Counted from the stretch's first letter, positions 35,394 to 44,314 are shown. The stretch: 64,000 bases of DNA from Edaphobacter sp. 12200R-103 (GCF_010093025.1 NZ_CP048114.1:2790001-2854000); one strand, 5' to 3'. Notes: a model not told the origin generated them from the letters alone. Numbers and translations are program-made.

Positions 35394-36194
35394 ATGGAAA
35401 ATGTGACGAAGCCTGGTGTGGCCCTCTCCATGGCCGGCCGCACCGCCCTCATCACCGGCGGTTCCCGTGGGATCGGGGCAGCCACAGTACAGATGTTCTG
35501 CCAGTCCGGCGCACAGGTCTTCTTCAACTACCGCAACTCCGAAGCCCAGGCTACCCGGCTCATCGCCGACTGCGGCGGCTCCGATTGTCAGGCCATCCGC
35601 CAGGAGCTGGCAACGCCCTCAGACGGCGCCGTGCTGGTCCGCGCAGCCGTGGAGGCGTTCGGGCGCCTCGATTGCCTGGTCGTCAATCACGGCATCTGGC
35701 CGCCCCACGACATCCCGATTGAGTCGATGAGCGAGGCCCAGTGGCGCTGCACCCTCAGCGTCAATCTCGACAGCACCTTTGGCCTGGTGCGCGCCGCCGT
35801 CAGCCAGATGAAGCGGCAGGAATCGTCTGGCTCAACCCGCGGGCACATCGTACTCGTCGCCTCAACCGCTGCGCAGCGCGGCGAGGCCTTCCATGCAGAC
35901 TACGCCGCCAGCAAAGGCGCCCTTGTCAGCCTGACCAAGAGCCTCTCCAGCGAGCTGGCCGCCGAAGGCATCTACTGCAACTGCGTCGCTCCCGGCTGGG
36001 TCGACACCGAGATGTCCTCCGCTGCCCTCACCCATCCGGAGACGTCCAAAAAGGTGCTGGCCGCCATCCCCCTGGGCCGCCCTGCCAGAGTGGAGGAGAT
36101 CGCCGGACCGATCCTGTTTCTCTGTACACCCCTTGCGGGGTTTATCTCCGGCGAGGTCTTTAATGTCAACGGTGGAGCCGTGCTGGCCGGATAG
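35394..36194 (+). CDS. SDR family oxidoreductase (FabG-like)
   Basis: A 266-residue classical SDR. The cofactor motif is GGSRGIG near residue 22, the NHG motif appears as VVNHGIWPP, the catalytic Ser is in VLVASTAAQ, and the catalytic pair is YAASK near residue 170. The C-terminal FISGEVFNVNGGAVLAG is typical of 3-oxoacyl-ACP reductase-like SDRs. It could serve fatty-acid synthesis given the fabZ/lpxA cluster that begins 28 bp downstream, but many FabG-like SDRs do not, so the substrate is open. Confidence 0.88.
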   Translation: MENVTKPGVALSMAGRTALITGGSRGIGAATVQMFCQSGAQVFFNYRNSEAQATRLIADCGGSDCQAIRQELATPSDGAVLVRAAVEAFGRLDCLVVNHGIWPPHDIPIESMSEAQWRCTLSVNLDSTFGLVRAAVSQMKRQESSGSTRGHIVLVASTAAQRGEAFHADYAASKGALVSLTKSLSSELAAEGIYCNCVAPGWVDTEMSSAALTHPETSKKVLAAIPLGRPARVEEIAGPILFLCTPLAGFISGEVFNVNGGAVLAG

Positions 36195-36221
36195 TCTTTT
36201 CTGGATCTGAATGGAGTGATG

Positions 36222-37070
36222 ATGAAGTCCTTTCTTGCCTTGTTCCTCGTCCTCGCAGGCATCGCGCCTATGCGCCTCGTCGCCCAGGCAAGCGCGATTC
36301 CAAGCGCGTCGCCGGTCGAGCCAGCCGGCCAGAACGACGAGCAGCGCGGGAAAGAGCTGCTGGATCAGATGGTTCAGGCTCTGGGAGGCCAGGCATGGTT
36401 CTCCCGCAAGGACATACAGGTCTCCGGACGTACGGCCGCCTTCTTTCGCGGTGCCCCGAACGGTACCGTGATCGAATACACCGGGTGGCGCCGCTTCGCC
36501 GCCTCCGGGCAGGAACCCGCCGAGCGCATCGGCTTCCTCTCCCCCAAAGGCATGTTCATCCCCGGAAAAAAGATCGATGTCGTCCAGATCTGGACTGCCG
36601 GCAAGGGATACGAGATCACTTATAAGGGGCGTACCGAGCTCCCCAAAGATCAGGTCGCGGATTACTACCGCCGCCAGGATCACTCCATCGAGAGCGTCGT
36701 CGAGAAGTGGATTAAGGCTCCCGGCGTGATGATCCTGGCCGAAGGGACCACCATGGTCGAGCGCCGTATCGCCGACAAGGTCACCATCTTGAGCGCGAAT
36801 AACGACGCTGTCACCCTGGAGCTGGACGCCTCCTCGCACCTCCCGCTGCGCCGCACCTTCAAGTGGAGGAACGAGAAGTTCAACGACTTTGACGAGGAGG
36901 CAGAGACCTACTCGGACTATCACACCGTCCAGGGCATCCCAACGCCTTATAACATCACCCGGTACCGGAACGGCGACATGGTGAACCAGCGATTCATCAC
37001 CAAAGTTACCTACGACCAGGCGCTGTCGCCCGACCTGTTCAACCTCGATCTTCTGCTCAAAAAGCCATAA
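36222..37070 (+). CDS. exported lipoprotein-sorting-like protein of unknown function
   Basis: A 282-residue exported protein. A signal peptide covers residues 1-22. The mature part starts with EQRGKELLDQMVQALGGQAW, the opening seen in LolA/LolB-like outer-membrane sorting proteins of the DUF4292/LolA-like group, followed by a beta-rich body (VVQIWTAGKGYEITYKGRTELP, LRRTFKWRNEKFNDFDEEAE). GGAG sits 5 bp before the ATG at 36222; GTG 36216 and ATG 36219 are alternatives. Location before fabZ and lpxA suggests an envelope lipid role, as inference. A stem-loop overlaps its stop codon. Confidence 0.75.
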   Translation: MKSFLALFLVLAGIAPMRLVAQASAIPSASPVEPAGQNDEQRGKELLDQMVQALGGQAWFSRKDIQVSGRTAAFFRGAPNGTVIEYTGWRRFAASGQEPAERIGFLSPKGMFIPGKKIDVVQIWTAGKGYEITYKGRTELPKDQVADYYRRQDHSIESVVEKWIKAPGVMILAEGTTMVERRIADKVTILSANNDAVTLELDASSHLPLRRTFKWRNEKFNDFDEEAETYSDYHTVQGIPTPYNITRYRNGDMVNQRFITKVTYDQALSPDLFNLDLLLKKP

Positions 37071-37098
37071 CCACCGTAGACGCTTACAGTGGTTATGG
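37065..37098 (+). terminator. stem-loop across the stop codon upstream of fabZ
   Basis: CCATAACCAC (37065-37074) pairs perfectly with GTGGTTATGG (37089-37098), and the TAA stop of the preceding gene lies inside the left arm. No T-run follows, so this is more likely an attenuator or mRNA-stability hairpin than a full terminator. It lies 40 bp before the fabZ ATG. Confidence 0.45.
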
Positions 37099-37138
37099 CC
37101 GATCCCGCTGGAGCGGGCAGTTTATACTCAGGTCTGCC

Positions 37139-37666
37139 ATGAGTGAATCGACGGAAAACTCTGCAGTTTCCCCTTCGGCAGCCGCAACTTCCGAGGCCAG
37201 CCGGACCATGGACATCACCGAGATCATGTCCATCCTCCCCCATCGCTACCCCTTCCTGCTGATCGACCGCGTGATCGAAGTGGAGCGAAAACAAAGGATT
37301 GTGGCGATCAAGAACGTCTCGTTCAATGAGCCGCAGTTTCAGGGCCACTTTCCCGACTACCCCATCATGCCCGGCGTCCTGATGGTCGAGGCGATCGCCC
37401 AGGCCGGGGGAGCCCTGCTGCTGACCGAGATTCCGGATCGCGAGAACAAGCTGATGGTCTTTACCGGCATCGACAGCGCCAAGTTCCGCAAGCCCGTCGT
37501 TCCGGGCGACCAGGTGCGGATTGAGGTGAAGGTGCTCAACTGGCGTTCGACCGCTGTTCGCATGCAGGGCATGGCGACCGTCGACGGCAAGCTGGTATGC
37601 GAAGCCGTCGTGATGTGCGCGCTGGTTCCGCGGGGAACAAAGAAGCCAGAGGCCAAGTCCGAGTGA
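37139..37666 (+). CDS. fabZ: (3R)-hydroxyacyl-ACP dehydratase FabZ
   Basis: A 175-residue hotdog-fold dehydratase. The catalytic His is H70 (FQGHFPDYP) and the catalytic Glu E84 (PGVLMVEAIAQAGG), with the 14-residue spacing of E. coli FabZ (H54/E68). The LPHRYPFLLIDRV signature is at 33-45. The first 23 residues are an extra Ser/Ala-rich N-terminal stretch. It dehydrates hydroxyacyl-ACP, supplying acyl chains for phospholipid and lipid A. Its stop overlaps the lpxA GTG by 4 bp (GTGA). Confidence 0.95.
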   Translation: MSESTENSAVSPSAAATSEASRTMDITEIMSILPHRYPFLLIDRVIEVERKQRIVAIKNVSFNEPQFQGHFPDYPIMPGVLMVEAIAQAGGALLLTEIPDRENKLMVFTGIDSAKFRKPVVPGDQVRIEVKVLNWRSTAVRMQGMATVDGKLVCEAVVMCALVPRGTKKPEAKSE

Positions 37667-38448
37667 GCATTCACCCCACCGCAATCGTTCAGGAGGGGGC
37701 CCGGGTCCCGGAAAGCTGCACCATCGGGCCCTATTGCACGATCGGCCCCAACGTCGTGCTGGGGGAGCGCTGTGAGCTGGTCTCGCACGTCGTCCTCGAC
37801 GGCCACCTGACAATGGGCAATGACAACCGCGTCTTCTCCTTCGCCTGCCTGGGCATCGCCCCGCAGGACCTGAAGTACAAGGGCGAACCGACACAACTCG
37901 TGATCGGCGATAAGAACGATATCCGCGAGTACGTCACCATCTCGCGAGGCACTCCGGGAGGCGGTGGCGTGACCCGCCTCGGCTCCGGCTGCCTGATTAT
38001 GGCCTACACCCACATCGGGCACGACTCGATGATCGGCAACGGGGTCATCCTGGCAAACGCGGCCACGCTGGCAGGGCACGTGACAGTAGAGGACTACGCC
38101 GTCGTCGGCGCTCTGAACCCGGTCCACCAGTTCTGCACGATCGGCACCCACGCCTACATCGGCGGAGGCACCACCATCACCCAGGATGTGCTTCCCTATT
38201 CCCTGACCAGCATCGAGCGCAATAACCACGCCTATGGGATCAACAAGGTCGGCCTCGAGCGGAAAGGCTTTACTCGCGACGAGATCAAGCAGCTCCGCGT
38301 CGCCTACCGTATCCTGCAAACCTCCAAGCTCAACACGACCGACGCTCTCGCAGCGATTCGGGAGAAGGTTGCCTCGGGTGAGTTCGGAGATAAGGTAGCT
38401 TACCTGGCCGACTTCATCGCTCGGAGTCAGCGCGGCATCATCAAATAG
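37663..38448 (+). CDS. lpxA: acyl-ACP--UDP-N-acetylglucosamine O-acyltransferase LpxA
   Basis: A 261-residue left-handed beta-helix acyltransferase, the first step of lipid A synthesis. The hexapeptide repeats begin at IHPTAIV. The catalytic His is H120 (THIGHD), corresponding to H125 of E. coli LpxA, and the C-terminal helical part is TRDEIKQLRVAYRIL. Length is nearly equal to E. coli LpxA (262). A GTG start at 37663 overlaps the fabZ stop by 4 bp, so the two are coupled. This implies a lipopolysaccharide-type outer membrane. Confidence 0.95.
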   Translation: MSIHPTAIVQEGARVPESCTIGPYCTIGPNVVLGERCELVSHVVLDGHLTMGNDNRVFSFACLGIAPQDLKYKGEPTQLVIGDKNDIREYVTISRGTPGGGGVTRLGSGCLIMAYTHIGHDSMIGNGVILANAATLAGHVTVEDYAVVGALNPVHQFCTIGTHAYIGGGTTITQDVLPYSLTSIERNNHAYGINKVGLERKGFTRDEIKQLRVAYRILQTSKLNTTDALAAIREKVASGEFGDKVAYLADFIARSQRGIIK

Positions 38449-38738
38449 GACGATGCCAGACACCGTGCAACGAAACCTCCGACCTGATTAGCGGACACGA
38501 CACTCGATATTTGATCCCATGTCATCAATATCTTAGGCGAAGGCCTGGCCTCTGAGGTCATCGCGTCTTGATTGCTCCTGGGAGGACGCCACAGGGAACG
38601 AACGCAGGACCTCAAGACAATAGGATTCCCTGGCAACGCGAAATTGGCAGCCTTATCCATGTCTGAAACTGCTGCTTTCTTGTCATGGCACATTTCCTTC
38701 TATAGGGAATACAGTTTCTCTCATGGAGGTCTGAAGAC

Positions 38739-39383
38739 ATGCCAACTAGCTCTTCCTCCCTTGTACTTCCCGATTCGCCGTTAGCGAAGGAAGCCACCGA
38801 TATTCTGCGCGGGCACTCCACGGAGTTGCTTTTCAATCATTCCTTGCGTGTATATCTGTTCGCGGCTGAACAGGGCCGCCAACAAAAGCTGCGATTCGAT
38901 CCTGAGCTCCTTTATGTCGCCGCGGCATTTCACGATCTGGGTCTTATTACGGAGTTTTCCAGCCCGAAAGATCGCTTCGAGGTGGATGGAGCAAACGCTG
39001 CCCGTCAATTTCTGGTCGCGCATGGCATTCCCGAAGAGCAGATACAAACGGTCTGGCAAGCGATTGCTCTGCACACGACCCCGGGGATCACTCACTATAT
39101 GCGCCCGGAAGTAGCTCTGCTCTATTCGGGTGTAGCTCTCGATGTGCTCGGAAGAGGGCTTGATACGTTTCCTTCGGATCTACGAGATGAAATTGTGGCT
39201 CAGTACCCCCGAAAACATTTTAAGGAAAGATTCCTTCAAGCCTACTTCCAGGGATTCTCACACAAGCCAAGCACGACGTACGGCACGGTGAATGCCTCCA
39301 TCTGTGAACGATTGATCCCCAATTTCAAAAGTCCCAGCGCCTATGATTTGATTGCGGAGTCTCCTTTTCCGGATTCTCCGTAA
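38739..39383 (+). CDS. HD-domain protein inserted between lpxA and lpxI
   Basis: A 214-residue HD-domain protein with H34 (FNHSLRVYLF), the H65-D66 doublet (FHDLGLI), H112 and D135, a complete metal-binding set. The NHSLRVYLFAAEQG opening resembles the cyanamide hydratase/Ddi2-like HD subgroup, so a small-molecule hydratase or hydrolase is more likely than a nucleotide phosphohydrolase. This is a family-level guess. It lies in the same direction as lpxA and lpxI, with 290 bp before it and 132 bp after it. Both flanks and the gene look less GC-rich than neighbours, as if inserted. Confidence 0.8.
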   Translation: MPTSSSSLVLPDSPLAKEATDILRGHSTELLFNHSLRVYLFAAEQGRQQKLRFDPELLYVAAAFHDLGLITEFSSPKDRFEVDGANAARQFLVAHGIPEEQIQTVWQAIALHTTPGITHYMRPEVALLYSGVALDVLGRGLDTFPSDLRDEIVAQYPRKHFKERFLQAYFQGFSHKPSTTYGTVNASICERLIPNFKSPSAYDLIAESPFPDSP

Positions 39384-39515
39384 CACTCTGACTGGGAATT
39401 GTCGGAATGATCTCTCGATCCTTGATATCTGAAGAAGCGCTAGAAGAAAGCCTTTCCCTGATAAGCAGTCGTGTCTGCGTCTGCGCCTGAGATCGACATG
39501 CGTTAGAGTGAGCAC

Positions 39516-40394
39516 ATGTCGAAACTTGGCCTGATTGCAGGCAACGGAAGATTCCCTTTCCTGCTGCTTGATGCTGCCCGTGCCCACGGGCTGACGGTGG
39601 TGGTCGCCGCGATTAAGGAAGAGACGGACCAGGAGATCAATGCGCGCGCCACGGCCGACCCTGACATTCATGTGCACTGGCTCTCGCTGGGTGAGCTTTC
39701 AAAGCTCATCGAAACCTTCCAGGCTGAAGGCGTCAGCCGAGCGGTGATGGCTGGGCAGGTAAAGCACAAGCAGATCTTCTCCAGCATCCGGCCGGACTGG
39801 CGGCTGGCCAAGCTGCTGCTGAATCTGCGCACGCGCTCGACCGATGTGCTGCTGGGTGCGGTAGCGAAGGTGCTGGGAGATGAAGGCATCGAGCTGATCT
39901 CTTCGACGCAGTTTCTGGAGCCGCTTCTGGCAAAACCCGGCGTATTGACCCGGCGGACTCCTGACGAGCAGGAGCAGAAAGATATTGCCTATGGCCGCAC
40001 GGTCGCTCGCGCCATCGCGGGTTACGACCTGGGCCAGACGGTTGTGATCGCCGCACAGGCGTGTGTCGCCGTCGAGGCCATGGAGGGGACTGACGCCACC
40101 ATCGAGCGCGCAGGGGCGCTGTTTCGTACCCTCGATGCGGAAGATGCCGTGAGAACGGACGGCCAGCAGGATACGACTCTCCGGCGGGCTCTCACCGTGG
40201 TCAAGGTCGCCAAACCCAATCAAGACATGCGCTTCGACGTTCCCGTCATCGGGGTTCGAACCATCCAGACGATGAAGAGCGCCGGCGCTACCTGTCTTGC
40301 CATCGAGGTGGCAAGGACCCTGATCTTCGACCCTGACGGAGTCGTCGCAGCCGCCGATGAGGCCGGGATCGCCATCATCGCCGATCCGGCCTGA
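39516..40394 (+). CDS. lpxI: UDP-2,3-diacylglucosamine pyrophosphatase LpxI
   Basis: A 292-residue LpxI (DUF1009) protein. It opens with KLGLIAGNGRFPFLLLDAARAHG and continues with the family segments AVMAGQVKHKQIF, GVLTRRTPDEQEQKDIAYGRTVARAI, ACVAVEAMEGTDATIERAG and a C-terminal VKVAKPNQDMRFDVPVIG...TMKSAGATCLAIE. LpxI hydrolyses UDP-2,3-diacylglucosamine to lipid X, replacing LpxH in many bacteria. Its separation from lpxA by an HD gene is unusual; in related genomes the genes lie together. Confidence 0.94.
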   Translation: MSKLGLIAGNGRFPFLLLDAARAHGLTVVVAAIKEETDQEINARATADPDIHVHWLSLGELSKLIETFQAEGVSRAVMAGQVKHKQIFSSIRPDWRLAKLLLNLRTRSTDVLLGAVAKVLGDEGIELISSTQFLEPLLAKPGVLTRRTPDEQEQKDIAYGRTVARAIAGYDLGQTVVIAAQACVAVEAMEGTDATIERAGALFRTLDAEDAVRTDGQQDTTLRRALTVVKVAKPNQDMRFDVPVIGVRTIQTMKSAGATCLAIEVARTLIFDPDGVVAAADEAGIAIIADPA

Positions 40395-40521
40395 GGCGGG
40401 GCGGCAGTGGCGAATTGTCACCACGGAGTAAAATTTCCGGTGCGTGGGGAGGCGCCACGCGTCTTACAGGGTTCCTGTCCGTCTTACAAAATGGAACTTC
40501 CAAAACAGAAGGGGAACGATA

Positions 40522-41061
40522 ATGCGCAGAACAATGTGGATCGCATTGGTACTTGGTGTCGTTGCAGCATGCGGATTTGGCACGACCGCGTACGCCGCCG
40601 ACGAGGTTCAGGCAGGCGCGAAGGCTCCGAACTTTACACTGCCCTCGCAGGAAGACAAGCCCGTGAGCCTGACGGACTACAAGGGCAAATGGGTTGTGCT
40701 GTACTTCTACCCGAAGGACCAGACGACGGGCTGCACGATTGAGGCGCACAACTTTCAGCGCGACATGAAGAAGTACGACGCAGCCAACGCCGTGGTGCTG
40801 GGCGTGAGCCTGGATACGGTCGAGGGCCACAAGGCATGGTGCGCGAAGGATACCTTCAGCTTCAAGCTGCTGGCCGATCCGGACCACAAGGTCGTAGACC
40901 TGTACGGCGTGCCCGTGACGACGCACGGCGATATGAAGTTTGCCAGCCGGCAGACCTTCCTCATCTCTCCGCAGGGCAAGGTGGTCAAGGTGTGGCCGAA
41001 GGTTGACGTGCAGAAGCACAGCGAAGAGGTCCTGGCGGAGATTGCAGCCGACAAGAAGTAA
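40522..41061 (+). CDS. exported peroxiredoxin (BCP/PrxQ type)
   Basis: A 179-residue peroxiredoxin with a signal peptide (cleavage after TTAYA, residue 25), so it works outside the cytoplasm. The thioredoxin-fold core has the peroxidatic Cys C71 in the KDQTTGCTIEAHNF motif. In PrxQ the resolving Cys sits five residues on; here that position is His (H76). C107 (AWCAKD) could serve instead. Strong ribosome binding site AGAAGGGGAACG before the ATG at 40522. It would detoxify peroxides in the periplasm. Followed by a repeat and a bidirectional terminator. Confidence 0.88.
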   Translation: MRRTMWIALVLGVVAACGFGTTAYAADEVQAGAKAPNFTLPSQEDKPVSLTDYKGKWVVLYFYPKDQTTGCTIEAHNFQRDMKKYDAANAVVLGVSLDTVEGHKAWCAKDTFSFKLLADPDHKVVDLYGVPVTTHGDMKFASRQTFLISPQGKVVKVWPKVDVQKHSEEVLAEIAADKK

Positions 41062-41111
41062 GGAATTTTAGAGCGCGGCTCCGATACGGATGTTACCTTC
41101 CGATCCACCGT

Positions 41112-41206
41112 CCTGAATGCAGCAAACGGATCCCTGTATTTTGCCTGAGGCAGCGTTGTCGCCACCCGGCAAAATACAGGGATCCGTTTGCATTGCTCAG
41201 GATGAC
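41112..41206. repeat. palindromic dispersed element with perfect 23 bp arms
   Basis: Arms at 41123-41145 and 41168-41190 are exact reverse complements (CAAACGGATCCCTGTATTTTGCC), separated by 22 nt. Beyond the arms the element continues with near-symmetry to CCTGAATG / CATTGCTCAGGATGACG, the ends of the dispersed family. It lies between the peroxiredoxin and the convergent histone-like gene. Confidence 0.8.
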
Positions 41207-41274
41207 GATTTTTAGCGATGACAATAGCCATCCACAATGGGCTACGGCGCGGCAGGAAGATCTCAAGCAGACGC

Positions 41275-41316
41275 AAAAAGGCCCGGGCGCTCACGGAGAG
41301 CAGACCGGGCCTTTTT
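41275..41316. terminator. bidirectional intrinsic terminator
   Basis: A 12 bp stem, AAAAAGGCCCGG (41275-41286) with CCGGGCCTTTTT (41305-41316), has a T-run on both strands. It can end transcription from the peroxiredoxin (+) and from the histone-like gene (-). Confidence 0.85.
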
Positions 41317-41337
41317 GCTTGCCTTAATTAAATCGTC

Positions 41338-42162
41338 TTACTTCTTGGCTGCCGTCTTCTTTGCAGCAGTCTTCTTAGCTGCCTTCTTCGCCGGAGCCTT
41401 CTTTACAGCCTTCTTGACTGCCTTCTTAGCAGGAGCCTTCTTGGCTGCCTTCTTAGCAGGAGCCTTCTTTACAGCCTTCTTCGTTGCTTTTTTTGCTGCT
41501 TTCTTCGTTGCCAAGTTGTTAGTACCTCTCTTGATGGATTTTTTACTGTTTGCCGCGACCCTCCTGCCGGCTGCCTTTTTCGAGGCAACCTTACCGCCGC
41601 GCTGGGTCCCGGCTTTCTTCGCGGCAGATCTTTGAGAAGGAGCTGGCCTGGCGCTCTTACGGGCTGATTTTTTCGCCGCCACCTTCCTGGATGAACTCTT
41701 CTTTGCTGCAGACTTTTTCGCGGCCTTCTTCACAGGCGCTTTCTTCGTAGTCTTTTTGGCAGCAGTCTTCTTGACAGCTTTCTTTGCGGTAGACTTCTCC
41801 ACTGCCTTTTTCGCAGGGGCTTTCCTGACTGCCTTCGCAGCCTTTCTGGCAGAAGATCTCTTCGGGGGAGCACCCGTTATCTCCTCCAACGTTTCAGGAA
41901 CCTCGGACTGTCGCGTCGCAGGTGTGTAGGGATCGATAAGAGTGGGCGGAGCAGCGAAGAGGACCGCGTCTTCCGCACGATCTTCGATCTCGGTCTCTTC
42001 TTCGTCGTCGAGATCGTCCGCATCATCGTCGTCTGACGAGATCAGCACCACTTCCTCTTCTTCATCTTCCAGGAATCGACGACCGAGATCATCGTCATCT
42101 TCATACTCGTTATCGTCCGCGGCCGCCGCGTAATACCTGATCGTCTCGTCTTCGAACATCAT
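41338..42162 (-). CDS. histone H1-like AAKK-repeat protein with acidic N-terminus
   Basis: A 274-residue protein made of two opposite charge blocks. Residues 1-70 are very acidic (runs such as EYEDDDDLGRRFLEDEEEE and SSDDDDADDLDDEEETEIED). After a short neutral linker, residues 95-274 are about one third Lys and one third Ala, with repeats of KKAAKKAPAKKA type, the signature of bacterial histone H1-like tails that bind DNA. No globular domain is visible. The acidic block is unusual for such proteins and may mask or tune DNA binding. Adjacent to a bidirectional terminator, single gene. Confidence 0.85.
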   Translation of the reverse strand: MMFEDETIRYYAAAADDNEYEDDDDLGRRFLEDEEEEVVLISSDDDDADDLDDEEETEIEDRAEDAVLFAAPPTLIDPYTPATRQSEVPETLEEITGAPPKRSSARKAAKAVRKAPAKKAVEKSTAKKAVKKTAAKKTTKKAPVKKAAKKSAAKKSSSRKVAAKKSARKSARPAPSQRSAAKKAGTQRGGKVASKKAAGRRVAANSKKSIKRGTNNLATKKAAKKATKKAVKKAPAKKAAKKAPAKKAVKKAVKKAPAKKAAKKTAAKKTAAKK

Positions 42163-42328
42163 GGTCGCTTATCCTCTGGCTGCATTGACTTCCTGTTTCG
42201 TTCTCTCAAATCTCTTGTGATGCAGTTTCGAAGCATGAGAAACATCGGCTTCGATCCTGGCACGAGATTCTAGCAACAGGATGCCTCTCGACGCCAGCAA
42301 TGGCAAGCACTCTTTTTCGCAGGGAAGC

Positions 42329-44182
42329 TTATCGGGCAGCTTTCGATTTCGATTTGGAAGATGGTTTGGCCTTTTTGCTCGCTGCCTTCGTGGTGCTGCG
42401 ATGGCTGGTTGCATGCGATGTTGCGGTGCTCTTCGACGAACTGCGCGAACGTCGAGAGTGCGTCGCGGCTCTGCGCGTTCTGCTATGCGGCGCAAGCCGA
42501 ACAGGCTCAGAGACGGCGAGCGTGTGTCCCACCCTGACCGTATTGGAAGAGAGACGATTCCAGCGGCGCAGGTCTTCCACGCTGACACCAAAACGATCGG
42601 CCACCGTAATCAGCGTGTCGCCGCGCCTTACCTTGTAGTGTTGCGTGCTGGCCGGTCTGACGGCGGTGACAGGCACAATGAGTTCATCGCCGACCTCGGG
42701 CGGATCGCCCTTTGCGATGTCGTTAGCTTCCGTGATGTCGGCTATACGCGCATGCAACATCGATGCAATGGACTCAAGCGACTCACCTGCCTTGACGATG
42801 TGGAAGCGCCAGGTGTCACGCTTATCGGTCGGAATCTCTTTCACCCTCGTCTGGAAGGCATCGAGTGTGCCTGTAGGAATATGAAGGTCGAAGGGAATGT
42901 CCTGCGGTGTACTCATGCGCAGCAGACTGGGATTCAGCGCGACGATCTCCTGCAGGGTCGCCCCGGTAAGATCAGCCACCAGCGGAAGATCGATGGAGTA
43001 ATCGACCGTGACGGTGTCGGAGATGACGGGAGGATCGGGAACCATCTTATCCAGCCCATAGCGCGCCGGGTTCTTGGCCATGATGATGGCGGCGATAATA
43101 CCCGGCACGTAGTTCTTCGTCTCAGCCGGAAGATTTCCGCGGCGATACAGCTCCCAGAAGTCGGCATAGCCGGTTCGCATCACGGCGCGCTGCACATTGC
43201 CCGGCCCCCAGTTGTAGGCGGCCATCGCGAGGTACCAGTCGCCGAACTGGTTGTAGAGCGTCTTCATGTAACGCGCATAGGCGTGTGACGACTTCTCCGG
43301 ATCGAATCGCTCGTCCACCCACCCGTTTCTCACCAGGCCGTAGGAGCCGGCGAACGGCATAAACTGCCACATGCCGCCTGCGCCCGTGTGGGCGTTCAGA
43401 GCCTGCGGCTGAAAGCCCGACTCGGCCACAGCAAGATAGATGAGGTCCTGCGGCACGCCCTCTTCCTGAAGCGCCTTCGAAACCATGTCCTTATACTTCC
43501 CCGCTCTTTCAAGCGAGCGCAGCAGGTGTGCATGACCTCCAGCAGAGTTCGAGTAGTAGCTGATGAAGCCGGCGACGTAATCATTGACCACAAGCGGAAA
43601 GTCCGACTGCGTGGTCTTCAGTTCGGCATTCAGCTGTGCGGTCAGCGCGGCATTGGGGGGGAAGGTCACCTCATTCGCAGCATCGAGCGGAGCCTCTTCA
43701 ATCGGCTGCGAAAGTCCATTGCCCTGCTTGAGCGCCGCGATCTCCAGCGAGTTGACTGCATCGAGAAGGTGCTCAAATTCGTCGCTGAGCTGCGGATCGC
43801 TCTTGAGATCGAGCCCGCTGGTCAGCATTTGATCGACGGCGGCATCGAAGTCGGCACGCGCCGCCTCAAGGCGTCCGGCACGGTAGTCATTGACGCCATT
43901 GCGATAGCTCTGCTCCGCACTGGCGATCAGTTGCTGAATTTTATGGGCTCTGGCGGGATCTTCAACGGGCTGCGCCCCTGCGCGCGCAGGCGCCTGCGGC
44001 GATCGAGCGGCGCCGGCTGCGGCGGACGTTGTCGTGGGAGCCGTCTGCTGCGGAGCGATCTTTCCGGGAGCTGCGGCCTGGCCTGCCTTGTCCTGGGGAC
44101 AGCCGGCGAGCAGGATCAGGGGAGTGCACGCAAGCAGCAGCGCAGCCCGCCGCAGTAGATTGTCAGCCTGAGACCAATGCAT
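42329..44182 (-). CDS. mltD: membrane-bound lytic transglycosylase D-like lipoprotein with LysM domains
   Basis: A 617-residue lipoprotein: lipobox with the lipidated Cys at residue 28 (LILLAGC). Residues about 240-370 are the SLT domain with the catalytic Glu in AVAESGFQPQALNAHTGAGG, plus the MltD-type YGLVRNGWVDERFD and MAAYNWGPGNV motifs. A LysM-like repeat and a clearer LysM (YKVRRGDTLITVADRFGVS, about 525-575) follow, then a basic Ser/Lys-rich tail. It cleaves glycan strands to make anhydro-muropeptides. AGGAACA lies just before the ATG. Divergent from lepA. Confidence 0.93.
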   Translation of the reverse strand: MHWSQADNLLRRAALLLACTPLILLAGCPQDKAGQAAAPGKIAPQQTAPTTTSAAAGAARSPQAPARAGAQPVEDPARAHKIQQLIASAEQSYRNGVNDYRAGRLEAARADFDAAVDQMLTSGLDLKSDPQLSDEFEHLLDAVNSLEIAALKQGNGLSQPIEEAPLDAANEVTFPPNAALTAQLNAELKTTQSDFPLVVNDYVAGFISYYSNSAGGHAHLLRSLERAGKYKDMVSKALQEEGVPQDLIYLAVAESGFQPQALNAHTGAGGMWQFMPFAGSYGLVRNGWVDERFDPEKSSHAYARYMKTLYNQFGDWYLAMAAYNWGPGNVQRAVMRTGYADFWELYRRGNLPAETKNYVPGIIAAIIMAKNPARYGLDKMVPDPPVISDTVTVDYSIDLPLVADLTGATLQEIVALNPSLLRMSTPQDIPFDLHIPTGTLDAFQTRVKEIPTDKRDTWRFHIVKAGESLESIASMLHARIADITEANDIAKGDPPEVGDELIVPVTAVRPASTQHYKVRRGDTLITVADRFGVSVEDLRRWNRLSSNTVRVGHTLAVSEPVRLAPHSRTRRAATHSRRSRSSSKSTATSHATSHRSTTKAASKKAKPSSKSKSKAAR

Positions 44183-44314
44183 TGTTCCTGCTCATTGTAT
44201 GACGTCGCAGGCGCAAAAACTGGAGCAGGGTTTCGTCTCTGCGCTCCGCGATGAGCCTTCGCGGGTTCGTTCGCGCTGCTATCATCGATAGATTGAGGCG
44301 TTGCGTAACTCTGT

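Noticed and set aside
35862..36923. 353-codon minus-strand frame across the SDR/sorting-like genes
   Set aside because: It spans two well-supported plus-strand genes and has no recognisable domain.
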